Below the pieces are notes generated by a model. The model was not told the DNA's origin, made no database searches, and worked only from the letters and a program-made list of their open reading frames with translations. This document shows, in pieces, positions 1 to 6,164 of a DNA stretch of 9,957 nt. Made by a program: the position numbers and the translations under genes. Origin of the DNA: Caryophanales bacterium UBA6769 (GTDB lineage: Bacteria; Bacillota; Bacilli; Bacillales; UBA6769); NCBI GenBank assembly GCA_002453275.1, contig DKGN01000208.1, positions 9,645 to 19,601 on the forward strand, in the 5' to 3' direction. Within the stretch, counting starts at the first letter, position 1. The number at the start of each line of letters is the position of its first letter.

Positions 1-69
<69 letters not shown>

Positions 70-76
70 TTACTTT

Positions 77-161
77 GGAGGGGTAGCGAAGTGGCTAAAC
101 GCGGCGGACTGTAAATCCGCTCCCTTAGGGTTCGGCGGTTCGAATCCGTCCCCCTCCACCA
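77..161 (+). tRNA. tRNA-Tyr (anticodon GTA)
   Basis: The GGAGGGG/CCCCTCC acceptor stem pairs fully. The anticodon stem GCGGA/TCCGC encloses CTGTAAA with anticodon GTA. The variable arm is long, as expected for a class II tRNA such as tyrosine, giving a length of 85 nt. CCA is encoded at 159-161. It starts 7 nt after the Thr tRNA. Confidence 0.97.
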
Positions 162-164
162 TGT

Positions 165-238
165 AGGGGTATAGTTTAATGGCAAAACAGCGGTCTCCAA
201 AACCGTCGATGTGGGTTCGACTCCTACTACCCCTGCCA
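165..238 (+). tRNA. tRNA-Trp (anticodon CCA)
   Basis: The AGGGGTA/TACCCCT acceptor stem, an anticodon stem around CTCCAAA (anticodon CCA), and a T loop TTCGACT are present, with discriminator G235 and encoded CCA at 236-238. Length is 74 nt. Only 3 nt separate it from the Tyr tRNA, so the two must be cut from one precursor. Confidence 0.97.
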
Positions 239-263
239 TATAACTATAACCATAAATTTTCGT

Positions 264-340
264 GGCGGTTGTGGCGAAGTGGTTAACGCACCGGATTGTG
301 GCTCCGGCACTCGTGGGTTCGATTCCCATCAGCCGCCCCA
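264..340 (+). tRNA. tRNA-His (anticodon GTG)
   Basis: The anticodon stem CCGGA/TCCGG encloses TTGTGGC, anticodon GTG. The gene encodes the extra G at position -1 (264), opposite discriminator C337. This is the identity element of histidine tRNA and in bacteria is genomically encoded. Acceptor GCGGTTG/CAGCCGC has one G-T wobble. CCA is encoded at 338-340. Confidence 0.97.
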
Positions 341-354
341 TAACATATTAGTGT

Positions 355-426
355 TGGGCTATAGCCAAGCGGTAAGGCACCGGACTTTGACTCCGTTATG
401 CGTTGGTTCGAATCCAGCTAGCCCAA
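355..426 (+). tRNA. tRNA-Gln (anticodon TTG), no encoded CCA
   Basis: The TGGGCTA/TAGCCCA acceptor stem, the loop CTTTGAC (anticodon TTG, reads CAA/CAG) and T loop TTCGAAT identify glutamine. After discriminator A426 the genome reads CTAT, so CCA must be added by nucleotidyltransferase, unlike the other four tRNAs here. The first anticodon-stem pair is C27 against T43, a mismatch, while the other four pairs are normal. It is the last tRNA of the array; I see no hairpin terminator after it. Confidence 0.95.
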
Positions 427-493
427 CTATTATTGTAAATTTATAGAAAATGACACAACTTTGCCACTGTTTTATTGCTCTACCATTTACAAG

Positions 494-524
494 TTGAAGT
501 CGTCTCATATATAATGGGTATAAT
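494..524 (+). promoter_or_regulatory. candidate sigma-A promoter of yqgY
   Basis: TTGAAG (494-499) and TATAAT (519-524) are separated by 19 bp. A second TATAAT at 510-515 is too close to this -35. The -10 is perfect but the spacer is longer than ideal. It would give a leader of about 20 nt before the yqgY ribosome binding site. This 427-552 gap shows nothing else. Confidence 0.5.
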
Positions 525-552
525 GATTGTAGAAGTAAAGGAGGGTTCTTAG

Positions 553-780
553 GTGGATCGTATGTATCGAGTTTTAGGATTTTGGACGGCTATGATTGCA
601 ATCATGGCGTTTTTAGGTGATTTGGATAACATGGCGATGTTATTTTTAGCGCAAACGATTGTGTTTGTAGCGTTAAGCTATTTAAAGTTGTCAGAGAGGA
701 TGTATATGTATCTCTTTGGGGCATACTTAACAATCTTTATGTGTGGCTTTACATATTGGACAGTTTTTATCATGTCATAA
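553..780 (+). CDS. yqgY: YqgY, small membrane protein (DUF2626 family)
   Basis: A 75-residue hydrophobic protein matching the Bacillus YqgY/DUF2626 family as I remember it (N-terminus MDRMYRVLGFW, middle LSERMYMY, FGAYLTIF). Three membrane segments are likely, at about 7-24, 28-45 and 53-73, joined by short charged turns, so it should sit in the cytoplasmic membrane. Its biochemical role is unknown. The GTG start is chosen because AAAGGAGGG (537-545) lies 7 nt before it and the N-terminus matches the family; there is no upstream in-frame alternative with a better site. It converges on yqgX and shares a bidirectional terminator with it, as neighbours in B. subtilis. Confidence 0.9.
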   Translation: MDRMYRVLGFWTAMIAIMAFLGDLDNMAMLFLAQTIVFVALSYLKLSERMYMYLFGAYLTIFMCGFTYWTVFIMS

Positions 781-803
781 TTTATAACTTTTCAAAAACA
801 AAG

Positions 804-854
804 GACGAAGTTAAGGAACCTTCTAATCAAAGGTATCCTAACTTCGTCTTTTTT
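804..854. terminator. bidirectional terminator between yqgY and yqgX
   Basis: GACGAAGTTA (804-813) pairs with TAACTTCGTC (839-848). The stem continues inward through GGA/TCC and ACC/GGT after single-base bulges. TTTTTT follows on the plus strand (849-854), and the A-rich 792-802 gives a T-rich tail for the minus strand. It serves both convergent genes. Confidence 0.88.
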
Positions 855-856
855 GT

Positions 857-1489
857 TTAAAAACCAGCTAAAAATGGATTCATATTCATTTCGTTTACAA
901 TTGTTGTTTCAGGTCCATGTCCTGGGCATACTTCAGTATCTTCAGGAAGGGTGAGTAACTTTTGGTGAATGCTTTCAATGAGCAAGTCATGATCACCAAA
1001 AGGTAAGTCGGTGCGTCCGATGCTTCCTTGGAAAAGGGCATCTCCGGAAAAGACGACACGACTATTTGCGAAGTAGAAAGAGACACTGCCTGGAGAATGA
1101 CCTGGTGTTTCGAATACTTCCATTGAAAAGTCTCCGATTGTCAATGTTTTTTCCCCTGGAATGATATTCTCCGCTTTTCTTGCAGTGATTTGGCCTAAAG
1201 GAAAGCGGGCAGAGCCATTTTTGTTAGGGTCTTCTAACCAGTCTTGTTCGTTTCTATGAATGTAGACTGGAATGTTATAGGCGTCGCGTACTGTATCGAC
1301 AGCACCGATATGATCAAAGTGGGCATGAGTTAAGAGCACTGCGAGTGGTGTAACATTCATTGCGTTTAATTCCTGTATGATGCGCTCACCTTCACTTCCA
1401 GGGTCAACGATGAGTCCTTCATTTTTTTCATTCCAAATCAAATATGTGTTTTCTTGTAATGGTCCAACGGGTACTTGCTTCCAATGCAA
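857..1489 (-). CDS. yqgX: YqgX, metallo-beta-lactamase-fold hydrolase (glyoxalase II-like)
   Basis: A 210-residue cytosolic metallohydrolase. The metal-binding signature H55-A-H57-F-D59-H60 is followed by H131 (TPGHSPGS), D150 (FSGDALF) and H191 (PGHGPET), so all ligands of a two-zinc site are present. The family resembles hydroxyacylglutathione hydrolase (glyoxalase II). Bacillaceae make bacillithiol instead of glutathione, so an S-acyl-bacillithiol-type thioester substrate is possible but is inference. The start is the TTG at 1489: AGGAGG (1498-1503) lies 8 nt before it, and the resulting N-terminus MHWKQVPVGP aligns with B. subtilis YqgX. The longer ATG reading from 1543 has no support. 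It is transcribed toward yqgY, away from yqgW. Confidence 0.93.
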   Translation of the reverse strand: MHWKQVPVGPLQENTYLIWNEKNEGLIVDPGSEGERIIQELNAMNVTPLAVLLTHAHFDHIGAVDTVRDAYNIPVYIHRNEQDWLEDPNKNGSARFPLGQITARKAENIIPGEKTLTIGDFSMEVFETPGHSPGSVSFYFANSRVVFSGDALFQGSIGRTDLPFGDHDLLIESIHQKLLTLPEDTEVCPGHGPETTIVNEMNMNPFLAGF

Positions 1490-1497
1490 ATTAAATC

Positions 1498-1503
1498 CCT
1501 CCT
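1498..1503 (-). promoter_or_regulatory. ribosome binding site fixing the TTG start of yqgX
   Basis: A perfect AGGAGG on the minus strand, 8 nt before TTG at 1487-1489. It overrules the upstream ATG at 1543, which would translate straight through this site. Confidence 0.85.
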
Positions 1504-1637
1504 CGACGATGATGTATATTCCACAACATTCTACACTAAACATAGGAATAATTCAGAGATTTAATTTGCAACCCCGAATATTTGTTACATTTTTCTAAAC
1601 TTTAACTGAAGCGAATGTCTCAAAAAAACAAGTTACC

Positions 1638-1666
1638 TCGACAAATGAAGCAAAAACAGGTAGAAT
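1638..1666 (+). promoter_or_regulatory. candidate sigma-A promoter of yqgW
   Basis: TCGACA (1638-1643) and TAGAAT (1661-1666) each match the consensus at five of six bases and have the ideal 17-bp spacer. The predicted leader to the yqgW start is about 85 nt. No other structured element is apparent in the 1490-1756 intergenic stretch, which must also hold the yqgX promoter on the minus strand. Confidence 0.6.
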
Positions 1667-1756
1667 ATGTTTCGGAAACACCTTTTTAGTAAATGCATTT
1701 TCATTATTGAAAAGGGAATAATAGTGATGAAGAACAACTTTGAAAGGAGAACAGTC

Positions 1757-1942
1757 ATGGCTCTTGCAATTATTTTTATGCTCGTAACATTATTAGCGCT
1801 CGTTTCGATTTTTCGTCAATTGCGCAAGAAACAGATGCTGGGCTTTGTATTTGCACTTTTAGCAGTCGTTGTTTTTGGCTGGTTTAGCGTTATGACATTT
1901 ATTGATGTTTTTAATGGCGGCGGAGCTCCTGGACCGATTTAA
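1757..1942 (+). CDS. yqgW: YqgW, small membrane protein (DUF2759 family)
   Basis: A 61-residue protein recognised as the Bacillus YqgW/DUF2759 type from MALAIIF at the start and the FGWF motif in the middle. Two membrane segments are visible at about 3-19 and 28-49, with a basic loop (RQLRKK) between them, and a glycine/proline-rich tail. The positive loop suggests both ends face outward, which is inference. Function unknown. The ATG at 1757 is chosen because AAAGGAG (1743-1749) stands 7 nt upstream; the in-frame extension to 1667 covers the promoter and is not supported. Confidence 0.85.
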   Translation: MALAIIFMLVTLLALVSIFRQLRKKQMLGFVFALLAVVVFGWFSVMTFIDVFNGGGAPGPI

Positions 1943-1980
1943 ACTATAGAAGGTTTTTAAAAGCTACATAGTGAAACGTG

Positions 1981-2009
1981 AAGGCCACGCTTTAGGGCGT
2001 GGCCTTTTG
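1981..2009. terminator. terminator of yqgW, shared with the end of yqhG
   Basis: AAGGCCACGC (1981-1990) pairs perfectly with GCGTGGCCTT (1997-2006) over a 6-nt loop, followed by TTTGTGTTT on the plus strand. The minus-strand tail (TTCACG) is poor, so it works best for yqgW. The yqhG stop codon (1992-1994) lies in the loop. Confidence 0.8.
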
Positions 2010-2804
2010 TGTTTCAGCAAGGAAGTTTCTCGCTTTATTTAAATAGAAGATGCCTCCATTTATGACCTCCACATTTATCTTTGGTTCGTATTGCTTTCGC
2101 AAAGCTTCTTTCTCATTGTTATACGCGTCAGTTTTTTCTTTTTCCGCGTAAAAATGTTCAAGTAATGCAAGATCTTTTTCCCACCGAGCTTTTGCTTTAT
2201 CTGCCCACACATGATCGTCCTGATTAATATTCAGTTTAATTTGTTGTTTAATTCTGTTTAAACCACTTAAAGGCTTAATTAAAGGTGTGATTGGAAATGT
2301 ATAATCCGGTAGTTTGGGAGTTAAGTCAATGTCAATTAACTTTTTATAAAACTCAGTAATCATTTGACCGGTAATTAATTCTAAGCCGATAGAGTGTAAA
2401 AAATCTTTCTTTTGATCACATAAATAAGAAATTTTCACATTTAAGTTGAGCCATGGATTTAAGGGAACGTATCCAGCATGGCTACCTGTAATGTTTTCAT
2501 AAAGACGAATATAGGATGCTGTTTTTTTTGCTGTTTCAAAAATTTGATGTAATCTTGGCGAGCCGACATGAATGAACTCTCCTTTTTGGTTATCGTTTTT
2601 CTTTGTTAAAAATGTGAGGGTCATCGGTTCACCAATGTTGCCCGTATTTTCAATGTAGTGCCAATAGAAAGGCCGATTCATTAGCAGCTTATCAAGTTCA
2701 ACGGTTAATTTTGTCTTCACTAGTCCATCCTCAGAACTAATAATTTCACACTGATTTGCTTTAAAGAAACGTTCAAGATAGTGTTGAATGTCACGTTGCT
2801 GCAT
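1992..2804 (-). CDS. yqhG: YqhG, conserved Bacillus protein of unknown function
   Basis: A 270-residue soluble protein without signal peptide or membrane segment, recognised as YqhG from the motif NRPFYWHY (43-50), GSPRLHQIF (81-89) and its position after yqhH. The C-terminal third (about 200-248) is rich in Lys, Glu and Ala and should form long helices. No catalytic motif is evident. Its start overlaps the end of yqhH by 14 bp and AGGAGG (2817-2822) sits 12 nt upstream inside yqhH, so the two are probably translationally coupled. The tight pairing suggests it is a partner or regulator of the helicase. Its last codons form one arm of the terminator hairpin. No biochemical function is known to me. 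Confidence 0.9.
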   Translation of the reverse strand: MQQRDIQHYLERFFKANQCEIISSEDGLVKTKLTVELDKLLMNRPFYWHYIENTGNIGEPMTLTFLTKKNDNQKGEFIHVGSPRLHQIFETAKKTASYIRLYENITGSHAGYVPLNPWLNLNVKISYLCDQKKDFLHSIGLELITGQMITEFYKKLIDIDLTPKLPDYTFPITPLIKPLSGLNRIKQQIKLNINQDDHVWADKAKARWEKDLALLEHFYAEKEKTDAYNNEKEALRKQYEPKINVEVINGGIFYLNKARNFLAETQKATP

Positions 2805-4464
2805 CTTGATGCTTCGCCTCCTGGAGCTGTCGTTGGAAGTTAATCAGTTCAGAAAGGTTGTCCATTTTAATTTTGACTTCGCCTTCACTATCTGACTGTA
2901 AAAAAATATCTTGGACATAATGTTCAATGTTTTTTAAATCAAGCTTCGCAAGAATATTATCAAGTTGACCGATTGTGCTTTCAAAAAGTTCAATTTTTTC
3001 ATAAAGCAGTGCCAATATATGCTCTTCAATTGTTCCTTTAATCGTAAAATTATAAATGTGAACATCTTTCTCTTGACCAATTCTATGAATCCGACCAATT
3101 CGTTGTTCAATTCTCATTGGATTCCAAGGCAGATCATAGTTGATGACATGTTGACAAAATTGTAAGTTAATCCCTTCACCGCCTGCTTCAGTTGCAATGA
3201 GCACTTGGGCATTGTTTTTAAATAGCTGTGTCATCCAATCTTTCTTGCTCCGCTTAAATCCACCGCGAAAGGGGACAGAGCTAATCCCGTTTTGTTTTAA
3301 GATCCATTGTAAGTAAAGCTGAGTTGCTCGATATTCTGTAAAAACGATCACTTTACCGTTAATATGTTTAATCATTTCTATTAACTTACTTGCTTTTGCA
3401 TGGTGTTCGACTTTCTGAATATCTTCAACGAGTTCCTGAGCAAATTGCCTTGTTGTTTCACTCGTATCTTCTTTTTCAATCATTTTCTTTAGTGTCATAA
3501 ATATCGCTTCTCGGCTCGAGCATATTTCTCTTAATAATGTTAGTGTAGAAAGCTGATGCTCACCTAGCAATCCATTTTGCTTAGCAGCTGTAATTTTGTC
3601 ATAAATTTGTTTTTCAATGTCACTAAAGGCGAGCGTAATATTTTGAACATGGCGTTTTGGCCAATCGAGTCCCGTATCTTCTCTACGGTTCCGAATCATT
3701 ACATTGTGAATAAGCAGCTTAAGGTTTTTTTCATCTTCAGGTGAACGTTTCGTTGCATCATATTCTTTATGAAATTCATCAATATTGCCTAAATATCCAG
3801 GCTTTAACAGGGAGATTAGGTTGTATAATTCTTCGAGCTTATTTTGAATCGGTGTCGCAGTTAATAGCAGACAAAATCTTTTTTTAAGTTGTTGTACAAA
3901 TTCATAGTTTTTTGTTTTGCGATTTTTTAATTTGTGTGCTTCGTCTACGATAATAAAATCCCAATCTTGTGAAAAAATGAGTTCACGATGAGGGTTTCTT
4001 TTTGCAGTATCAAGAGAGGAGACAATGACATCGTATTGCTCCCAAACGTAAGATTTTCTTTGTGGGATAGCAGGGATATAAAACTTATCATTCAATTCCT
4101 GTACCCATTGTAAGACGAGCGAAGCAGGGACGAGAATAAGCACTTTCTGAACAAGGTCTCTCAACATATATTCTTTTAGAATGAGACCAGCTTCAATTGT
4201 TTTTCCTAATCCAACCTCATCAGCTAGAATGGCCTTACCGTTCATTTTTTCTACAACTTGCTCAGCGGTAGCTAATTGATGGGGTAAAATAGTTAGTTCT
4301 GGCAAATGCTTTAGTGCCTGTAGGCCTGAAAAAGTTGGGATCGCTAATTCAGTTTCAGCTTCCATTGCTAATTGAGCGAGCTCCCAATTATCCCAAGGTC
4401 CATCATTTGCTAAATGTTCAAGGAATGTTCGTTCCCATGCTTCATCAAAGTTGACGGTTATCAT
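2791..4464 (-). CDS. yqhH: YqhH, SNF2-family DEAD/DEAH-box helicase-like ATPase
   Basis: A 557-residue SNF2-type ATPase, the same length as I recall for B. subtilis YqhH. The first RecA-like lobe holds the ATP-binding loop EVGLGKT (83-89), DEAH (174-177) and motif III LLTATPIQN (200-208). The second lobe holds VIVFTEYRA (372-380), the EGINL motif (430-434) and the arginine-finger segment QRIGRIHRIGQ (454-464). Such proteins translocate on DNA or remodel protein-nucleic acid complexes; the substrate here is unknown. It has no extra nuclease or zinc domain. The start at 4464 is chosen from TAGGAG (4473-4478) 8 nt upstream; the longer reading to 4605 runs through the yqhL terminator. It is first in an operon with yqhG. 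No clear promoter was found in 4465-4580. Confidence 0.95.
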   Translation of the reverse strand: MITVNFDEAWERTFLEHLANDGPWDNWELAQLAMEAETELAIPTFSGLQALKHLPELTILPHQLATAEQVVEKMNGKAILADEVGLGKTIEAGLILKEYMLRDLVQKVLILVPASLVLQWVQELNDKFYIPAIPQRKSYVWEQYDVIVSSLDTAKRNPHRELIFSQDWDFIIVDEAHKLKNRKTKNYEFVQQLKKRFCLLLTATPIQNKLEELYNLISLLKPGYLGNIDEFHKEYDATKRSPEDEKNLKLLIHNVMIRNRREDTGLDWPKRHVQNITLAFSDIEKQIYDKITAAKQNGLLGEHQLSTLTLLREICSSREAIFMTLKKMIEKEDTSETTRQFAQELVEDIQKVEHHAKASKLIEMIKHINGKVIVFTEYRATQLYLQWILKQNGISSVPFRGGFKRSKKDWMTQLFKNNAQVLIATEAGGEGINLQFCQHVINYDLPWNPMRIEQRIGRIHRIGQEKDVHIYNFTIKGTIEEHILALLYEKIELFESTIGQLDNILAKLDLKNIEHYVQDIFLQSDSEGEVKIKMDNLSELINFQRQLQEAKHQDAAT

Positions 4465-4580
4465 TGAACCAACTCCTATAAAAACAATACGTTGTTCATT
4501 ATGTAGCCTGACACTACTTATATTGTCCAAGTTCATCATTTTTAACATAACGAACGCATGAGATAAGGCATAGTAAAAAC

Positions 4581-4622
4581 AAAAAAAGAAATGACCTTTT
4601 AGCAATCAGGTCATTTCTTTTT
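4581..4622 (-). terminator. terminator of yqhL
   Basis: A perfect 15-bp hairpin: 4608-4622 pairs with 4583-4597 around a 10-nt loop. On the minus strand it ends in a T-rich tract continuing to 4576. The yqhL stop codon (4611-4613) and last three lysine codons lie within the first arm, so ribosome and hairpin share the same bases. Confidence 0.88.
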
Positions 4623-4988
4623 AATTTTGCCTGTCCATTTACGAAATCCACCATCTAAGTAAAACAATTGAGTGTAGCCTTTTCGTTTGAGAAACTGTGC
4701 TGCTCGACTACTACGAGCACTACCTTCACAATATAAATAAACAGGCTGATCTTTTCGCATTTCAGAAAATCGCATTCTAAGCTGAGTCGTAGGAATGTTT
4801 CTAGCTCCTAAAATATGTCCGTTGTCATATTCCTTTTCTTCTCTAACATCAATTAATTGTGATCTTCTATATCCAGAAATAAATTCATCCTGTGATAATT
4901 TTGTTAGATAACGCTTTTGAAGAAGCTTTGAAATAATGACATAGCTTATATACGCAATCACAATTGCAATAGAAATCCATAACAACAT
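4611..4988 (-). CDS. yqhL: YqhL, membrane-anchored rhodanese-like protein
   Basis: A 125-residue protein: an N-terminal membrane helix (about 2-20), then a single rhodanese domain. The domain shows the family's LIDVRE (45-50), GHI (57-59), and the active loop C87-E-G-S-A-R92 with its sulfur-carrying cysteine, followed by a YLDGGFRKW ending. It should transfer sulfane sulfur at the inner face of the membrane; the partner is unknown. Start choice is uncertain. ATG at 4988 is 13 nt from AGGAG (5002-5006), rather far; GTG at 5000 is in frame (four more residues) but only 1 nt from it. It is divergent from lipM, as I recall in B. subtilis. Confidence 0.88.
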   Translation of the reverse strand: MLLWISIAIVIAYISYVIISKLLQKRYLTKLSQDEFISGYRRSQLIDVREEKEYDNGHILGARNIPTTQLRMRFSEMRKDQPVYLYCEGSARSSRAAQFLKRKGYTQLFYLDGGFRKWTGKIKKK

Positions 4989-5038
4989 GTTTCTTGCCAC
5001 GCTCCTATCCGTTCAAGTCACAACATCTCTCTATGTAA

Positions 5039-5066
5039 ATTATAGCGATAATCCAAATAAATTCAA
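5039..5066 (-). promoter_or_regulatory. sigma-A promoter of yqhL
   Basis: On the minus strand TTGAAT (5061-5066) and a perfect TATAAT (5039-5044) are 16 bp apart, about 40 nt before the yqhL start. It is back to back with the lipM promoter; the two -35 boxes are only 17 bp apart. Confidence 0.65.
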
Positions 5067-5083
5067 TTATTTATTGTTGTCGA

Positions 5084-5113
5084 TTGAAAGGTCTTTCCCA
5101 TTATTGGTATGAT
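5084..5113 (+). promoter_or_regulatory. sigma-A promoter of lipM with extended -10
   Basis: TTGAAA (5084-5089), an 18-bp spacer, and TGG-TATGAT with an extended -10 TG (5105-5106) and hexamer 5108-5113. The predicted start of transcription near 5120 leaves a leader of about 50 nt. The TTG of the -35 box is in frame with lipM but is not a start codon. Confidence 0.68.
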
Positions 5114-5170
5114 AAAGACTGTTCTATTTTAAGGCTCGTGTTTATTAAATTAACGCAAAGGATGAAGATC

Positions 5171-6004
5171 ATGAAGGAGACATGGCTTTTCTTAAATTCA
5201 GGCTCATGTTCACCAGCATATAATATGGCATGCGATGAAGCGCTTCTAAACTGGCAAAGTGAAGGGGGGCTTGCACCTGTCATTCGCTTTTATAGTTGGA
5301 GCCCAGCCACACTATCGATTGGTTATTTTCAAAGAGTGAATGAAGAAATCAATATGGAGGCCGTGAAAAATAAAGGTGTAGGATTTGTCAGGCGGCCAAC
5401 AGGGGGACGGGCTGTTCTTCACGAAGATGAACTTACATATAGTGTGATCGTTTCAGAAGACCATCCGAACATGCCAAAGAGTGTGACAGAAGCTTATCGA
5501 GTAATTTCAGAAGGTGTCTTACAAGGGTTTCGTGAGTTAGGATTGGATGCTTACTTTTCTGTTCCTGCGACAACAAAGGATAAAGAAAGCCTAAAATCTC
5601 CAAGATCATCTGTTTGCTTTGATGCACCCTCTTGGTATGAACTCGTTGTTGAAGGAAAAAAGGTGGCAGGCAGTGCTCAGACGAGACAAAAAGGGGTCAT
5701 TCTTCAGCACGGTGCAATTTTACTTGATGTAAATGAAGATAAACTATTTGATCTTTTTAAGTTTGATTCATCGTCTCATCGACATAAGCTTCAGAAAGAT
5801 TTTAAAAATAAAGCGATTACTATTAATGAGCTACTTGGTCGGAAAATTACGCTTGAGGAAGCGATTCAAGCGTTTAAAATTGGATTTTCAAAAGGTCTAG
5901 ACATTAATCTTGAACCGTTACAGCTTACTTCTGCCCAACATGAAGAAATTGCGAGAATTCAAAGAGAACGCTATGAAAAGAATGAATGGAATTATTTACG
6001 CTAA
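5171..6004 (+). CDS. lipM: LipM, octanoyl-[acyl carrier protein]:GcvH octanoyltransferase
   Basis: A 277-residue cytosolic enzyme of the BPL/LPL (lipoate ligase-like) family, close in length and sequence to B. subtilis LipM. It moves octanoate from acyl carrier protein to the glycine cleavage H protein, the first step of lipoate synthesis in Bacillus; LipA then adds sulfur and LipL passes the group to the dehydrogenase E2 subunits. The motifs RRPTGGRAVLH (74-84), catalytic Cys149 in SSVCFDAPSWYE, and EGKKVAGSAQTR with the conserved lysine (K164) are present. The cysteine distinguishes it from ATP-dependent ligases. The ATG at 5171 is chosen because AAAGGA (5157-5162) lies 8 nt upstream and the N-terminus MKETWLF aligns with the family. 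The gcv genes usually beside it in Bacillus are absent. Confidence 0.95.
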   Translation: MKETWLFLNSGSCSPAYNMACDEALLNWQSEGGLAPVIRFYSWSPATLSIGYFQRVNEEINMEAVKNKGVGFVRRPTGGRAVLHEDELTYSVIVSEDHPNMPKSVTEAYRVISEGVLQGFRELGLDAYFSVPATTKDKESLKSPRSSVCFDAPSWYELVVEGKKVAGSAQTRQKGVILQHGAILLDVNEDKLFDLFKFDSSSHRHKLQKDFKNKAITINELLGRKITLEEAIQAFKIGFSKGLDINLEPLQLTSAQHEEIARIQRERYEKNEWNYLR

Positions 6005-6029
6005 ATTGTTTAAAAACAAGGATTTTTAT

Positions 6030-6066
6030 AAGTAGAAGGTATCTTTTCTTCATTTTTCTACTTTTA
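6030..6066 (+). terminator. weak candidate terminator of lipM
   Basis: AAGTAGAA (6030-6037) pairs with TTCTACTT (6056-6063) around an 18-nt loop, followed by TTATCGATATTTTTT. The stem is AT-rich and short, so termination may be inefficient. The larger hairpin at 6111-6160 could act as a backup. Confidence 0.4.
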
Positions 6067-6083
6067 TCGATATTTTTTAGCAT

Positions 6084-6113
6084 TTGACAAAATGAAATTT
6101 AATCGAATCTAAA
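6084..6113 (+). promoter_or_regulatory. candidate nrdJ promoter P1
   Basis: A perfect TTGACA (6084-6089) and TCTAAA (6108-6113, four of six) are 18 bp apart. The -10 overlaps the first NrdR box, the arrangement expected for direct repression. The weak -10 is the main doubt. Confidence 0.42.
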
Positions 6114-6159
6114 TCAATATATAGTGTAATTAGTAACATTTTTACACTATATATTGATT
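6112..6159 (+). promoter_or_regulatory. paired NrdR operator boxes upstream of nrdJ
   Basis: Box 1 AATCAATATATAGTGT (6112-6127) and box 2 ACACTATATATTGATT (6144-6159) are exact reverse complements. Each fits 14 of 16 positions of the known NrdR consensus ACACWATATATWGTGT in one orientation. The 16-bp gap puts the centres 32 bp apart, about three helical turns, the spacing typical of NrdR sites. NrdR is the ATP/dATP-sensing zinc-finger repressor of ribonucleotide reductase genes, so dATP-dependent repression of nrdJ is inferred. Arms extended to 19 bp (6111-6129, 6142-6160) also form a perfect hairpin with a following T run. Confidence 0.85.
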
Positions 6160-6164
6160 TTTTA

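Noticed and set aside
4465..4605. 47-residue N-terminal extension of YqhH
   Set aside because: It overlaps the yqhL terminator; the start at 4464 has a ribosome site and gives the family length.
4465..4610. Glycine riboswitch remnant of a lost gcv operon
   Set aside because: The interval holds only the yqhL terminator and the yqhH leader; no tandem aptamer motifs.
5084..5170. Upstream TTG start adding 29 residues to LipM
   Set aside because: The TTG is the -35 box of the lipM promoter, and the added residues do not match the family, whereas ATG 5171 has a ribosome site.
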